Source: Salinicola halophyticus (GTDB lineage Bacteria; Pseudomonadota; Gammaproteobacteria; Pseudomonadales; Halomonadaceae). Taken from it: a DNA stretch of 64,000 nucleotides. Made by a program: the position numbers and the translations under genes. The notes beneath the pieces are model-generated. The model was given only the letters and a program-made list of their open reading frames with translations. It ran no database searches and had not been told where the DNA came from. The stretch is from NCBI RefSeq assembly GCF_003206695.1, contig NZ_PZJN01000003.1, forward strand, positions 662,574 to 726,573. Direction: 5' to 3'. How positions within the stretch are numbered: the stretch's first letter is position 1; every line of letters starts with the position of its first letter. This document shows positions 56,528-64,000 of the stretch, piece after piece.

Positions 56528-56537
56528 AGCGTATACA
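56528..56537. promoter_or_regulatory. Candidate GntR/FCD operator (GTATAC core) upstream of tcuA
   Basis: AGCGTATACA repeats the ten-base sequence found upstream of the TctC-like gene at 53125-53134. It lies about 40 bp before the preferred tcuA start, as expected for a repressor site over a promoter. The link to the regulator encoded at 53267 is inference. Confidence 0.5.
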
Positions 56538-56718
56538 ATTTGCATCACCGAGACAACATGACCTCGGTCTCGATATAGGGAAACAGGTACAGGTATCCGA
56601 AATAAAAACAGCGCGCCGGCCTACGACCGACGCACCACAAAGTTCTCAAGCGACTTCATCTGAACGAGCCGGCAACCTCGCAGAGCTTCGTGAGGGACAT
56701 TGGCTCAGCCGAACCGGC

Positions 56719-58341
56719 TCACCCAAACTGGCTCATGGTATTGAGACCTCCGCCGGCCTTGAGTGCGGCTGCGCCGGAGAAGTACTCCTTGTGGTCGTCG
56801 CCGAGATTGGACCCGGCCATGTCCTGATGCTTGACCGATGCCAGACCTCGGCGGATCTCGCGGCGCTGGACGCCAGCGACATAGGCCAGCATACCCGCCT
56901 CGCCGAAGTAACCCTCGGCCAGCTCATCGGTGGATAACGCCGCCGTGTGGTAGGTCGGCAAGGTGATCAGGTGGTGGAACACGCCGGCCTGGCGAGCCGC
57001 ATCGCGCTGGAATGCCTGGATCCGGCGATCCGCCTCCTGCGCCAGCTCGGAATCATCGTACTCTACGCTCATCAGCTGGCTGCGCTCGATGCCGGAGAGC
57101 GAGCGCCCCTCTCGTTGCCCTTCTGCCTGCCCTTCTCGCTCCCAGTCGTCGAAGACCTGCTGGCGGAAGTTGAGCGTCCAGTTGAATGATGGCGAGTTGT
57201 TGTAGACCAGCTTGGCGTTGGGTACGACTTCCCGGATGCGATCGACCATGCCGGCGATCTGGCCGATATGCGGTTTCTCGGTCTCGATCCACAGCAGGTC
57301 GGCCCCATTTTGCAACGCGTTGATGCAGTCCAGTACGACCCGATCTTCGCCGGTATCGGAGCGAAACCGATAAAGCCCGTTGGCCAGGCGCAGGGGTTTG
57401 CGCAGATCGCCGTCGAGTTTGATGATCGTATCGCCTTCGTTGACGTCATCCGCGGAGCAGATCGGCACGGTACACAGAAAGCTGTTGTATTGGTGGGCGA
57501 GATCCCCGGGCTCCTTGCTGACCGGCAATTTCTGCGTCAGTCCGGCGCCCAGCGAATCAGTGCGGGCGACGATCACTCCCTCTTCCACCCCGAGTTCCAG
57601 AAACGCGTGGCGGACGGCATTGATCTTGGCGACGAAATCCTCGTGGGGAACGGTGACCTTGCCGTCCTGATGACCGCACTGCTTGGCGTCGGAAACCTGG
57701 TTCTCGAGCTGGATGCAGCAGGCGCCCGCTTCGATCATCTTTTTCGCCAGCAGGTAGGTCGCCTCCTCGTTGCCGAACCCGGCGTCGATGTCGGCGATGA
57801 TCGGCACGATGTGCGTCTCGAAGTCTTCGATCCGTTCCAAAACACCTCTGACCATCACTTCGTTACCGCTCTTCCTGGCGCTGTCCAGTTCACGAAACAG
57901 TAGCGTCAGCTCCCTGGCATCGGCCTGACGCAGGAAGGTGTAAAGCTCTTCGATCAGCGCGGGAACCGAGGTCTTCTCATGCATCGATTGATCGGGGAGC
58001 GGCCCGAACTCGGAGCGCATGGCGGCGATCATCCAACCGGAAAGGTAGAGATATCGCCCCTGTGTCGTCCCGTGGTGTTTCTTGATCGCGATCATCTTCT
58101 GCTGACCAATGAAGCCGTGCCAGCAGCCCAGCGACTGGGTATAGCGCGAGGCGTCCTGGTCGTACGCTCGCATGTCCCGACGCATAATGGCTGCCGTGTA
58201 GCGAGCAATGTCGAGTCCGGTACGAAATCGGTTCTGCGCTCGCATTCGCGCCACATTCTCGGGATTGATATTGCCCCATCTACCGTTATGCTCCAGACAC
58301 AATCGGCTCAACGATTCGATATCGCGCTGATAGATCGACAT
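56719..58341 (-). CDS. aceA: Isocitrate lyase
   Basis: About 540 residues of the long Pseudomonas-type isocitrate lyase. The catalytic cysteine is in the KQCGHQDGK motif (about C222), next to IQLENQVSDA. PIIADIDAGFGNEEATY and ARTDSLGAGLTQKLP are also typical. It splits isocitrate into glyoxylate and succinate. ATG at 58341 has GGAGGTGG at good spacing; the GTG at 58353 has no support. The last 21 codons are duplicated at 51987-52051. No hairpin terminator follows this copy, which is consistent with its original downstream region having been displaced. Confidence 0.96.
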   Translation of the reverse strand: MSIYQRDIESLSRLCLEHNGRWGNINPENVARMRAQNRFRTGLDIARYTAAIMRRDMRAYDQDASRYTQSLGCWHGFIGQQKMIAIKKHHGTTQGRYLYLSGWMIAAMRSEFGPLPDQSMHEKTSVPALIEELYTFLRQADARELTLLFRELDSARKSGNEVMVRGVLERIEDFETHIVPIIADIDAGFGNEEATYLLAKKMIEAGACCIQLENQVSDAKQCGHQDGKVTVPHEDFVAKINAVRHAFLELGVEEGVIVARTDSLGAGLTQKLPVSKEPGDLAHQYNSFLCTVPICSADDVNEGDTIIKLDGDLRKPLRLANGLYRFRSDTGEDRVVLDCINALQNGADLLWIETEKPHIGQIAGMVDRIREVVPNAKLVYNNSPSFNWTLNFRQQVFDDWEREGQAEGQREGRSLSGIERSQLMSVEYDDSELAQEADRRIQAFQRDAARQAGVFHHLITLPTYHTAALSTDELAEGYFGEAGMLAYVAGVQRREIRRGLASVKHQDMAGSNLGDDHKEYFSGAAALKAGGGLNTMSQFG

Positions 58342-59248
58342 GACCACCTCCACCTGCAGGGATTGATGATATTCGCAGAATCCAGATTTATCCTGTCGTG
58401 ATTCAGACGGCCAAAAACGGCCGTTTTAACTCTGCCAACAAGAAAAAAATGAACCCATCGACGACCCCACTATGTGAGAGATAGTGTCATGGCAACAATT
58501 CGTACTTAGCCGCCGTCAGGGTAGGTCTTCTACCCAAAATGGCGCTTATGGACGAATTCTGTAGTCATGTATGACGTATGATGCCGATAGTTCCAGCGCA
58601 TGGATATTATTTGCCAGAAAACCAACGGCGCTCGGCGAATTTTCGGCAGGCTTACAAAATTGCTGCAGTTTCATCAGTTTGGGATAATTTGGCCGACATT
58701 ATTCTGATAACGGCGCCCTTGCCGAGAGCATTGCCGCCAACCGCTTTACCTGCGACTTTCGTCTGGAGGAAGTTAGCCGGTTTTCAAATTATTAACCTGC
58801 GGTAGCCAGTTCATCCCGCTTGGGTAACCTCCGCCCAATGGCGAGCTCCCCCAGCGAGATCACATAGGGCGGCATCCAGCAGAGCCTGGGCGTCGTCGCT
58901 TCAACACGGCGCTGGCGACGACGCTGACGATCACGCGTTGCCTGGAGATGGCTCAGATAGCCTGTTGCCAATGAATCGGTCTGATCCCGCGGGCAAATTT
59001 TTTTCGCTCGCTTCATGGCAGATCAGATCTCAAAGCATTCAAGAACACCCTCAGATCATTCAAGACACCCTTAGGGCATTCAAGAACATGAAGGGGGCTC
59101 GGGAAAACGAAGTCAGAGAACACGAAGGCGTGCGAGGAACGGCGATCCGGGCCTTACCGAGAGCAGTGGGTCATACGAACAAAGAGGATCATGCGAAACA
59201 GACATCAAACGGAGGGAAAGCATCTTGCGGGGAAGAGCATCATCGCAT
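58342..59248. other. Intergenic region with aceA promoter and imperfect repeats
   Basis: About 900 bp. The right part holds a possible small gene at 58792-59016. The segment 59033-59090 contains three imperfect copies of a 20-24 bp unit beginning cattcaaga. The left part should hold the aceA promoter; it is AT-rich around 58440-58480. Nothing else is supported. Confidence 0.55.
58792..59016 (-). CDS. Small basic hypothetical protein
   Basis: 74 residues, very Arg-rich in the middle (DRQRRRQRRVEA), followed by TPRLCWMPPYVISLGELAIG. Codon use is GC-rich at third positions, as in real genes here, and the frame is uninterrupted. The Shine-Dalgarno is weak. No family is recognised. It could be a chance frame. 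Confidence 0.35.
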   Translation of the reverse strand: MKRAKKICPRDQTDSLATGYLSHLQATRDRQRRRQRRVEATTPRLCWMPPYVISLGELAIGRRLPKRDELATAG

Positions 59249-59324
59249 TGGCTCCCCGAACAGGACTCGAACCTGTGACCCAATGATTAACAGTCATTTG
59301 CTCTACCAACTGAGCTATCGGGGA
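59249..59324 (-). tRNA. tRNA-Asn (GTT)
   Basis: 76 nt including an encoded CCA. The - strand folds into a standard cloverleaf with anticodon GTT (actGTTaat) and a TTCGAGT T-loop. It is the last transcribed of three identical copies in tandem. Confidence 0.97.
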
Positions 59325-59358
59325 TCGATGCGGCAATGATGTCATACGGTGTCGGCGA

Positions 59359-59434
59359 TGGCTCCCCGAACAGGACTCGAACCTGTGACCCAATGATTAA
59401 CAGTCATTTGCTCTACCAACTGAGCTATCGGGGA
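59359..59434 (-). tRNA. tRNA-Asn (GTT)
   Basis: Identical 76-nt copy of the neighbouring tRNA-Asn, 34 bp from the copy at 59249-59324 and 24 bp from that at 59459-59534. Anticodon GTT. Confidence 0.97.
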
Positions 59435-59458
59435 TCGTCGTTCACCGCTGGCTGATGT

Positions 59459-59534
59459 TGGCTCCCCGAACAGGACTCGAACCTGTGACCCAATGATTAA
59501 CAGTCATTTGCTCTACCAACTGAGCTATCGGGGA
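59459..59534 (-). tRNA. tRNA-Asn (GTT)
   Basis: Third identical 76-nt copy, first in the direction of transcription. Anticodon GTT, CCA encoded. The promoter should lie just to its right, near 59540-59600. Confidence 0.97.
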
Positions 59535-59884
59535 CCATCCTTCAGCACGCGGCGTAGTATACGCGTTGAGTCCTTTGCGTCAAGGCTGATGCACACGAAT
59601 CTTCAAAACGGCGGCGAAGAATTCTGCAGCACAATCAATACGCTGCGGAATTCGCCCTATCGGTCAACGACTCGCCGGCCATAGTGGACGAAGGCGGAAG
59701 CGACGTCCATCGATCAGGTGAAGCGATTAGCTCGACGAAACAATTGGCTCGACGAAACGATAGGCTCGACCGAGCGGCCCAAGGCGAGATTGCCTGGAAA
59801 GCACGACATTCTTCGGATTCGGAGGTCTTGATCGGGAGAGAAGTTCTTGACCGGGGGATAACGCGTTGATCAAGAGAAAAGCGT
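59535..59884. other. Spacer between tRNA-Met and tRNA-Asn genes
   Basis: 350 bp with short imperfect repeats near 59727-59775 (ggctcgacgaaac units). It presumably holds the tRNA-Asn promoter. No supported gene; a 61-codon frame here is built largely from the repeats. Confidence 0.55.
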
Positions 59885-59961
59885 TGGTGGCTACGCCCTG
59901 ATTCGAACAGGGGACCCCATCATTATGAGTGATGTGCTCTAACCAGCTGAGCTACGTAGCC
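59885..59961 (-). tRNA. tRNA-Met (CAT), elongator
   Basis: 77 nt with encoded CCA and anticodon CAT (actCATaat). The acceptor stem GGCTACG and the overall sequence match the elongator type rather than the initiator, which would begin CGCGGGG. Confidence 0.95.
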
Positions 59962-60084
59962 GACGCTGCTGCCGATAAACGGCGAACGTTGCCAAGTGAC
60001 AACGGGGGCGGACTATACCTGCGGGCTCGCTTCTCAACAAGCCCGCAGTGACAATCCAGGCGATTTTTTCCCTGTTGCCTTCGG

Positions 60085-60150
60085 TCTTAAACGCCCAGGG
60101 CTTTCTTCTTAAACGCCCAGGGCTTTCTTCTTAAACGCCCAGGGCTTTCT
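60085..60150 (-). repeat. Three perfect 22-bp tandem repeats over the stop codon of the binding-protein gene
   Basis: Units 60085-60106, 60107-60128 and 60129-60150 are identical. Each contains the codons for the C-terminal KKALGV and the TAA. Because 22 is not a multiple of three, only the copy nearest the gene is read in frame. The protein is unaffected. Confidence 0.95.
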
Positions 60151-61093
60151 TGACCACCGGCAGTCCCGGCTCGCCGTCGGCCGTCTTCACGCCTTCGAGC
60201 CACGCATCCAGCGTATCGGGATGGGCCTTGAGCCAGGCGCGGGCGGCGTCTTTCTCGTCTTCGCCGTCATCCATGATGCTGCCCATGACTTCGTTCTCCA
60301 TATCGAGCGTGAAGCTCAGATTCTGAAGAAACTGGCCGACATTGCCGCACTCGTCGACGTAGCCGGCGCGGGTGTTGGTGTAGACGGTGGCACCGCCGTA
60401 ATCCGGGCCGAAGTAGTCATCACCGCCGGAGAGATAGCCGATATCGAAATTGGTGTTCATCGGGTGCGGTGCCCAACCCAGGAATACCATCCAGTCGTCG
60501 GTCTGGGTGCGCGCTTTGACTTCAGCGAGCATGCCCGCTTCGCTGGAGTCGACCAGTTGCCAGTCGCCCAGGCCGAAGGCGTCGTCGTCGATCATCTGCT
60601 GAATGATCATGTTGCCGTCGTTACCCGCTTCGATCCCGAACAGCTTGTGACCGAACTGGTCGGCATGCTCGTCTAGATCGGCCATCGAGGTGACGCCGGC
60701 ATCGATCACGTACTGGGGTACGGCCAGTGTGTACTTGGCGCCTTCCAGATTGGCGCGCGGTCGATCGACCTGCCCTTTCTCGATGTACGGGTCGCTGATC
60801 GATTTCATCGACGGCATCCAGTTACCCAGGAAGACATCGAAATCGCCGCCTTTCATGCCGGCGTAGGCCACCGGTACGGAGACGGTGTCGGAGGTCGCTT
60901 CATAGCCCAGATCCTCGAGCACGACACTGGCAAGCGCGGTGGTGGCCTGGATATCGGTCCAGCCTACCTCGGCGAAGTGAACGCGCTGGCAGCTTTCGGG
61001 TTCTTGTGTTTGAGACTGGGCCTGGGCTTGGGTCAGCGGTACGGCTGCCAGGCTCACGCCGGCGAGGGCCCACAGGATCGGTTGGCTTTTCAT
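60131..61093 (-). CDS. Choline/betaine ABC transporter substrate-binding protein (ChoX/ProX-like)
   Basis: 320 residues with a Sec signal (ILWALAGVSLAAVPLTQAQA). The OpuAC domain follows: VHFAEVGWTDIQATTALASV, MKGGDFDVFLGNWMPSM, and DDWMVFLGWAPHPMNTNFDI, with Trp residues typical of the aromatic box that binds quaternary amines. ChoX-type proteins begin this way. It would feed choline or glycine betaine to an ABC importer; the permease and ATPase are not in the window. GGGAG lies 7 nt before the ATG. Divergent from betI-betB across the BetI-type operator, so it is probably choline-responsive. Confidence 0.92.
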   Translation of the reverse strand: MKSQPILWALAGVSLAAVPLTQAQAQSQTQEPESCQRVHFAEVGWTDIQATTALASVVLEDLGYEATSDTVSVPVAYAGMKGGDFDVFLGNWMPSMKSISDPYIEKGQVDRPRANLEGAKYTLAVPQYVIDAGVTSMADLDEHADQFGHKLFGIEAGNDGNMIIQQMIDDDAFGLGDWQLVDSSEAGMLAEVKARTQTDDWMVFLGWAPHPMNTNFDIGYLSGGDDYFGPDYGGATVYTNTRAGYVDECGNVGQFLQNLSFTLDMENEVMGSIMDDGEDEKDAARAWLKAHPDTLDAWLEGVKTADGEPGLPVVKKALGV

Positions 61094-61185
61094 GCTTGAA
61101 CTCCCTGATCGTATTGTGCGTTATGATTGATAATTACTGATTATCGAATGTCGAATTTTGCATTCTACAGAACAATACACTAGTT

Positions 61186-61210
61186 TTTATTGATTGACCG
61201 TTCAATAAAA
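61186..61210. promoter_or_regulatory. BetI-type operator
   Basis: An imperfect palindrome, TTATTGA and TCAATAA around TTGACCGT, matches the ATTGA...TCAAT form of known BetI boxes at bet promoters. It lies between the divergent binding-protein and betI genes and covers the -35 element of the betI promoter. Confidence 0.75.
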
Positions 61211-61222
61211 AATTTCCATAAT
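61194..61222 (+). promoter_or_regulatory. Sigma-70 promoter of betI-betB
   Basis: TTGACC (61194-61199) and CATAAT (61217-61222) are separated by 17 bp. The -35 element lies in the BetI-type operator, so repressor binding would block it. Confidence 0.6.
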
Positions 61223-61396
61223 AATGGCGTTCGCTGACGATGAAAGCCAAGTTAAGGAGTGCGGGATGGATGAAGGTTAGCGTAATCGAGGTCAGTCAGC
61301 CCTAGCGCAGCCGTTCATCGGCCATGTCAATTGAACCAGCTTCGAGACGGCCATCCGCAGGCTTTCATTTACAGCCCCGATCCAGGAGACAAGCCA

Positions 61397-62017
61397 GTGC
61401 CGAAACTGGGTATGCAACCCATCCGCCGCCGGCAGTTGATTCAGGCGACGCTGGAAGCGATCGACGAGGCGGGTCTGGCCGATGTCACGATCGCGCGAAT
61501 CGCCAAGCGGGCGGGCGTGTCCACCGGGATCATCAGCCACTATTTCGCCGGCAAGGACGGGCTGCTCGAGGCGACTATGCGCCATGTGCTGAGCGATCTG
61601 GGCACGGCCGTGCTGGAACGCCGCGCGGCACTGGGCAATGCGCCGCCGGAAGCGCATCTGCATGCCATTATCGATGGCAACTTCGACCGCAGTCAGACGA
61701 GTCAATCGGTGATGAAGACGTGGCTGGCATTCTGGGCCAGCAGCATGCATCACCTTCCGTTGCAGCGCCTGCAGCGGGTCAACGACCGTCGGCTCTATTC
61801 CAATCTGAGCTGTCAGTTTCGGCGTGTCCTGCCCAAGGGGGAGGCGAGAAACGCCGCCCGCGGCCTGGCGGCCCTGATCGACGGTCTATGGCTACGCGGC
61901 GCGTTGGCGCCCGAAGGTCTCAACGTCGACCGTGCCCGTCAGCTGGCCTACGACTACGTCCGCGTCCAGCTCGAAGCGGCCCGGTACGCCAGAACCCGCG
62001 CCAACGAGTACGCATAG
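61397..62017 (+). CDS. betI: Choline-responsive TetR-family repressor BetI
   Basis: About 206 residues. The start at GTG 61397 (then [18 protein letters not shown]) matches the family N-terminus and has AGGAGA 7 nt upstream; the longer frame from 61331 has no such support. The TetR helix-turn-helix is [20 protein letters not shown]. The C-terminal ligand domain includes [20 protein letters not shown]. BetI represses bet genes until choline is present. betB follows after 85 bp. Confidence 0.95.
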   Translation: MPKLGMQPIRRRQLIQATLEAIDEAGLADVTIARIAKRAGVSTGIISHYFAGKDGLLEATMRHVLSDLGTAVLERRAALGNAPPEAHLHAIIDGNFDRSQTSQSVMKTWLAFWASSMHHLPLQRLQRVNDRRLYSNLSCQFRRVLPKGEARNAARGLAALIDGLWLRGALAPEGLNVDRARQLAYDYVRVQLEAARYARTRANEYA

Positions 62018-62102
62018 AGATATCCAGTCACTTACGCTTGTGTAAACGCCACAACATGCGCAAGCGTCGCAATTTCATTCGCCATTCCCATGGGAGAGTC
62101 AC

Positions 62103-63572
62103 ATGCCACGACTCGAGACACAGACACTTTATATCGACGGCCGCCGCACTCCGGCCAGCGGAGATCAGACCTTCGACGCGGTCAACCCGGCCAACGGCGA
62201 AGTCATCGCCAGCGTTCAGCAGGCGACCGCTGCCGACGTCGACAAGGCCATCGAAAGCGCCCAGCGCGGCCAGCGCCAATGGGCAGCGATGACCGGCATG
62301 GAACGTTCGCGCATTCTGCTCAAGGCGGTCGCGCTGCTGCGGGAACGCAATGACGAACTGGCCGAGCTGGAAACGCTGAACACCGGCAAGCCGATCAGCG
62401 AGACGACCGGCGTCGACATCGTGACGGGCGCGGATGCGCTCGAGTATTTCGCGGGGCTGGCACCCGCCATCGAGGGGACCCAGATTCCGCTCCGCGAAGA
62501 CTCGTTCGTCTACACCCGGCGTGAACCGCTGGGCGTGATCGGTGCCATCGGCGCATGGAACTACCCGATCCAGATCGCCTGCTGGAAAGCCGCCCCGGCG
62601 CTGGCTGCAGGTAACGCGGTGGTCTTCAAGCCGAGCGAGGTCACCCCGCTGACCGTGATGAAACTGGCCGAAATCTTTACCGAGGCCGGGCTTCCCGACG
62701 GCGTGTTCAACGTCGTCCAGGGCGACGGCAGCGTTGGCGCCATGCTCACCGAGCACCCGGGCCTAGCCAAGATCACCTTCACCGGCGAAGTGGGCACCGG
62801 CAAGAAGGTGATGTCCGCCGCGGCTGGGTCCACGCTCAAGGATGTCACCATGGAGCTTGGCGGCAAGTCGCCGCTGATCGTGTTCGAGGACGCCGATCTC
62901 GATCGGGCCGCCGACGGTGCGATGATGGCCAACTTCTATTCCAGCGGCCAGGTCTGCACCAACGGCACCCGCGTGTTCGTGCATCGTTCGGTCAAGGAGG
63001 CCTTCGAGGCCAAGATCGTCGAGCGCGTCAACCGCATCAAGGCCGGCGATCCGCTGGATCCCGCCACCAACTTCGGCCCGCTGGTCAGCTTCGAGCACCT
63101 GGAGAAAGTCGCCAGCTACCTGGAGATCGCCAAGCAGGACGGTGCGCGCCTGCTCGTCGGTGGCAACCGCATGACCGACGGCGCTTTCGGCAAGGGCGCT
63201 TGGGTTGCAGCCACCGCCTATACCGATTGCGACGACGACATGCGCATCGTCCGCGAAGAGATCTTCGGCCCGATCATGGCGATTCTGGCTTTCGATGACG
63301 AAGACGAGGTCATCCGCCGCGCCAACGACACCGAGTACGGCCTGGCCGCCGGCCTGTTTACCGAAGGGCTCAACCGCGCCCATCGCGTCATTCATCAGAT
63401 CGAAGCCGGCATCTGCTGGATCAACACCTGGGGCGACTCCCCGGCCGAAATGCCTGTCGGCGGCTACAAGCAGTCGGGTATCGGCCGCGAGAACGGCGTC
63501 GAGACGCTGGCGCACTATACCCAAACCAAATCGGTGCAGATCGAGATGGGGCCGTTCGAATCGGTGTTTTGA
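62103..63572 (+). CDS. betB: Betaine aldehyde dehydrogenase
   Basis: 489 residues, the normal length. Landmarks are [12 protein letters not shown] at the N-terminus, [20 protein letters not shown], the general base E251 in [12 protein letters not shown] and the nucleophile C285 in [14 protein letters not shown]. It oxidises betaine aldehyde to the osmoprotectant glycine betaine. GGGAG lies 6 nt before the ATG. Usually betA follows betB in halophilic gammaproteobacteria; here the next gene is a four-helix-bundle protein. Confidence 0.97.
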   Translation: MPRLETQTLYIDGRRTPASGDQTFDAVNPANGEVIASVQQATAADVDKAIESAQRGQRQWAAMTGMERSRILLKAVALLRERNDELAELETLNTGKPISETTGVDIVTGADALEYFAGLAPAIEGTQIPLREDSFVYTRREPLGVIGAIGAWNYPIQIACWKAAPALAAGNAVVFKPSEVTPLTVMKLAEIFTEAGLPDGVFNVVQGDGSVGAMLTEHPGLAKITFTGEVGTGKKVMSAAAGSTLKDVTMELGGKSPLIVFEDADLDRAADGAMMANFYSSGQVCTNGTRVFVHRSVKEAFEAKIVERVNRIKAGDPLDPATNFGPLVSFEHLEKVASYLEIAKQDGARLLVGGNRMTDGAFGKGAWVAATAYTDCDDDMRIVREEIFGPIMAILAFDDEDEVIRRANDTEYGLAAGLFTEGLNRAHRVIHQIEAGICWINTWGDSPAEMPVGGYKQSGIGRENGVETLAHYTQTKSVQIEMGPFESVF

Positions 63573-63681
63573 CGATAGTTCCGAGTCACGAGCTTCGAGA
63601 TGCGAGCTGAAGGTCAAAAGCGACGATAGCTTCGAGTCAAGAACAACAAAAAGCAGCATTGTGTGAAAAGGATGGCTGTCG

Positions 63682-64000
63682 ATGAAGCACGAACAGATGG
63701 CGGTTTGGGTTCGTAGCGAGGATCTCAGCGTGGCGGTCTATCGTGAACTGGCTGAACTTCGTGACTTTGGCTTCAAGGATCAGATTACGCGGTCGGCTCT
63801 CTCGATCCCCAGCAATATCGCGGAAGGCTTTGAACGCTATACCGAGCGCGAAAAATTTCGATTCGTCTCGATTGCCAAAGGCTCCTGCGGGGAATTTGCC
63901 ACTCAGACACTGATTGGTCTCGAGGTGGGATACATCGACCATTCCATTGGCCACCAATGGCGCGACGAATCTTTTCAGCTTTCCCGAATGCTCGGATCGC
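63682..64000 (+). CDS. Four-helix-bundle protein (23S rRNA intervening-sequence family), 3'-truncated by window edge
   Basis: The first 106 codons are in the window, with no stop before the edge. The protein begins MKHEQMAVWVRSEDLSVAVY and contains SALSIPSNIAEGFERYTERE, the signature of the S23/IVS four-helix-bundle family (pfam05635/TIGR02436). Members occur in 23S rRNA insertions, next to retroelement reverse transcriptases as Avd proteins, or alone with unknown role. It is 109 bp after betB and is preceded by degenerate cgagct repeats. No rRNA or reverse transcriptase is visible here. Confidence 0.9.
   Translation, partial: MKHEQMAVWVRSEDLSVAVYRELAELRDFGFKDQITRSALSIPSNIAEGFERYTEREKFRFVSIAKGSCGEFATQTLIGLEVGYIDHSIGHQWRDESFQLSRMLGS

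Noticed and set aside
58578..58805. 75-codon + frame upstream of the tRNA cluster
   Set aside because: No ribosome binding site and no recognisable sequence; composition looks like intergenic DNA.
59684..59869. 61-codon + frame between tRNA genes
   Set aside because: Built from short local repeats, no Shine-Dalgarno, no family resemblance.
63637..63957. 106-codon - strand frame at the right edge
   Set aside because: It is antisense to the four-helix-bundle gene, whose family signature is clear on the + strand.

Overview
The window comes from a moderately halophilic gammaproteobacterium, most likely a member of the Halomonadaceae (Halomonas/Salinicola/Kushneria type). The grounds are the high-GC backbone, acidic proteins, betI/betB with a choline- or betaine-binding protein, and the general gene repertoire. 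Genus and species cannot be fixed from the sequence alone.

Layout. (1) 1-5.1 kb, + strand: the 3' end of a reducing type I polyketide synthase (ER-KR-ACP visible), overlapping a PLP-dependent alpha-oxoamine synthase and closed by a strong terminator. (2) 5.2-42.2 kb, almost all - strand: a very large capsule/exopolysaccharide locus of the ABC-transporter type. Read in the direction of transcription it runs lipoprotein, KpsD-like outer-membrane exporter, KpsM, KpsT, KpsE, then glycosyltransferases, GlmM, Ugd, RfbBDAC, an asparagine-synthetase-like enzyme, a methyltransferase/coiled-coil protein, several multi-domain glycosyltransferases (one fused to an AlgX/AlgJ-like domain) and a PhyH-type dioxygenase. 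The genes predict a polymer with rhamnose, hexuronic acid and N-acetylhexosamine. A stretch from about 32.1 to 37.1 kb is much more AT-rich than the rest and looks acquired. A MNT/HEPN toxin-antitoxin pair sits inside the rhamnose genes. (3) 42.7-47 kb: cysQ, an SLC13 anion permease and an APH-fold kinase. (4) 47.3-51.85 kb: a 1518-residue acidic protein that resembles HrpK/HrpF/NolX type III translocator-effector proteins, with no type III secretion genes nearby. (5) 52-58.3 kb: a tricarballylate/citrate-type cassette (TctC-like binding protein, GntR/FCD regulator, TcuB, TcuA) next to isocitrate lyase. This cassette is bracketed by a 67-bp direct repeat of the 3' end of aceA, a signature of insertion. 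(6) 59.2-60 kb: three identical tRNA-Asn genes and an elongator tRNA-Met. (7) 60-64 kb: a ProX/ChoX-like binding protein divergent from betI-betB, with a clear BetI-type operator, and a partial four-helix-bundle protein at the edge.

How it fits together. RfbABCD, Ugd and GlmM supply activated sugars. The glycosyltransferases assemble and decorate the chain. KpsM/KpsT with KpsE and KpsD export it. The methyltransferase/coiled-coil protein resembles in layout the WbdD chain-length rulers of other ABC-exported polymers. A 13-nt match to the RfaH ops element lies inside the kpsD signal-peptide codons, upstream of an intra-operon terminator, and suggests antitermination control. In-frame tandem repeats in linkers and gene tails recur across the window.

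The most interesting points are the orphan HrpK/NolX-like protein, the aceA-bracketed insertion, the glycosyltransferase-AlgX fusion, the putative WbdD-like ruler, the ops element and the PKS-oxoamine synthase pair.
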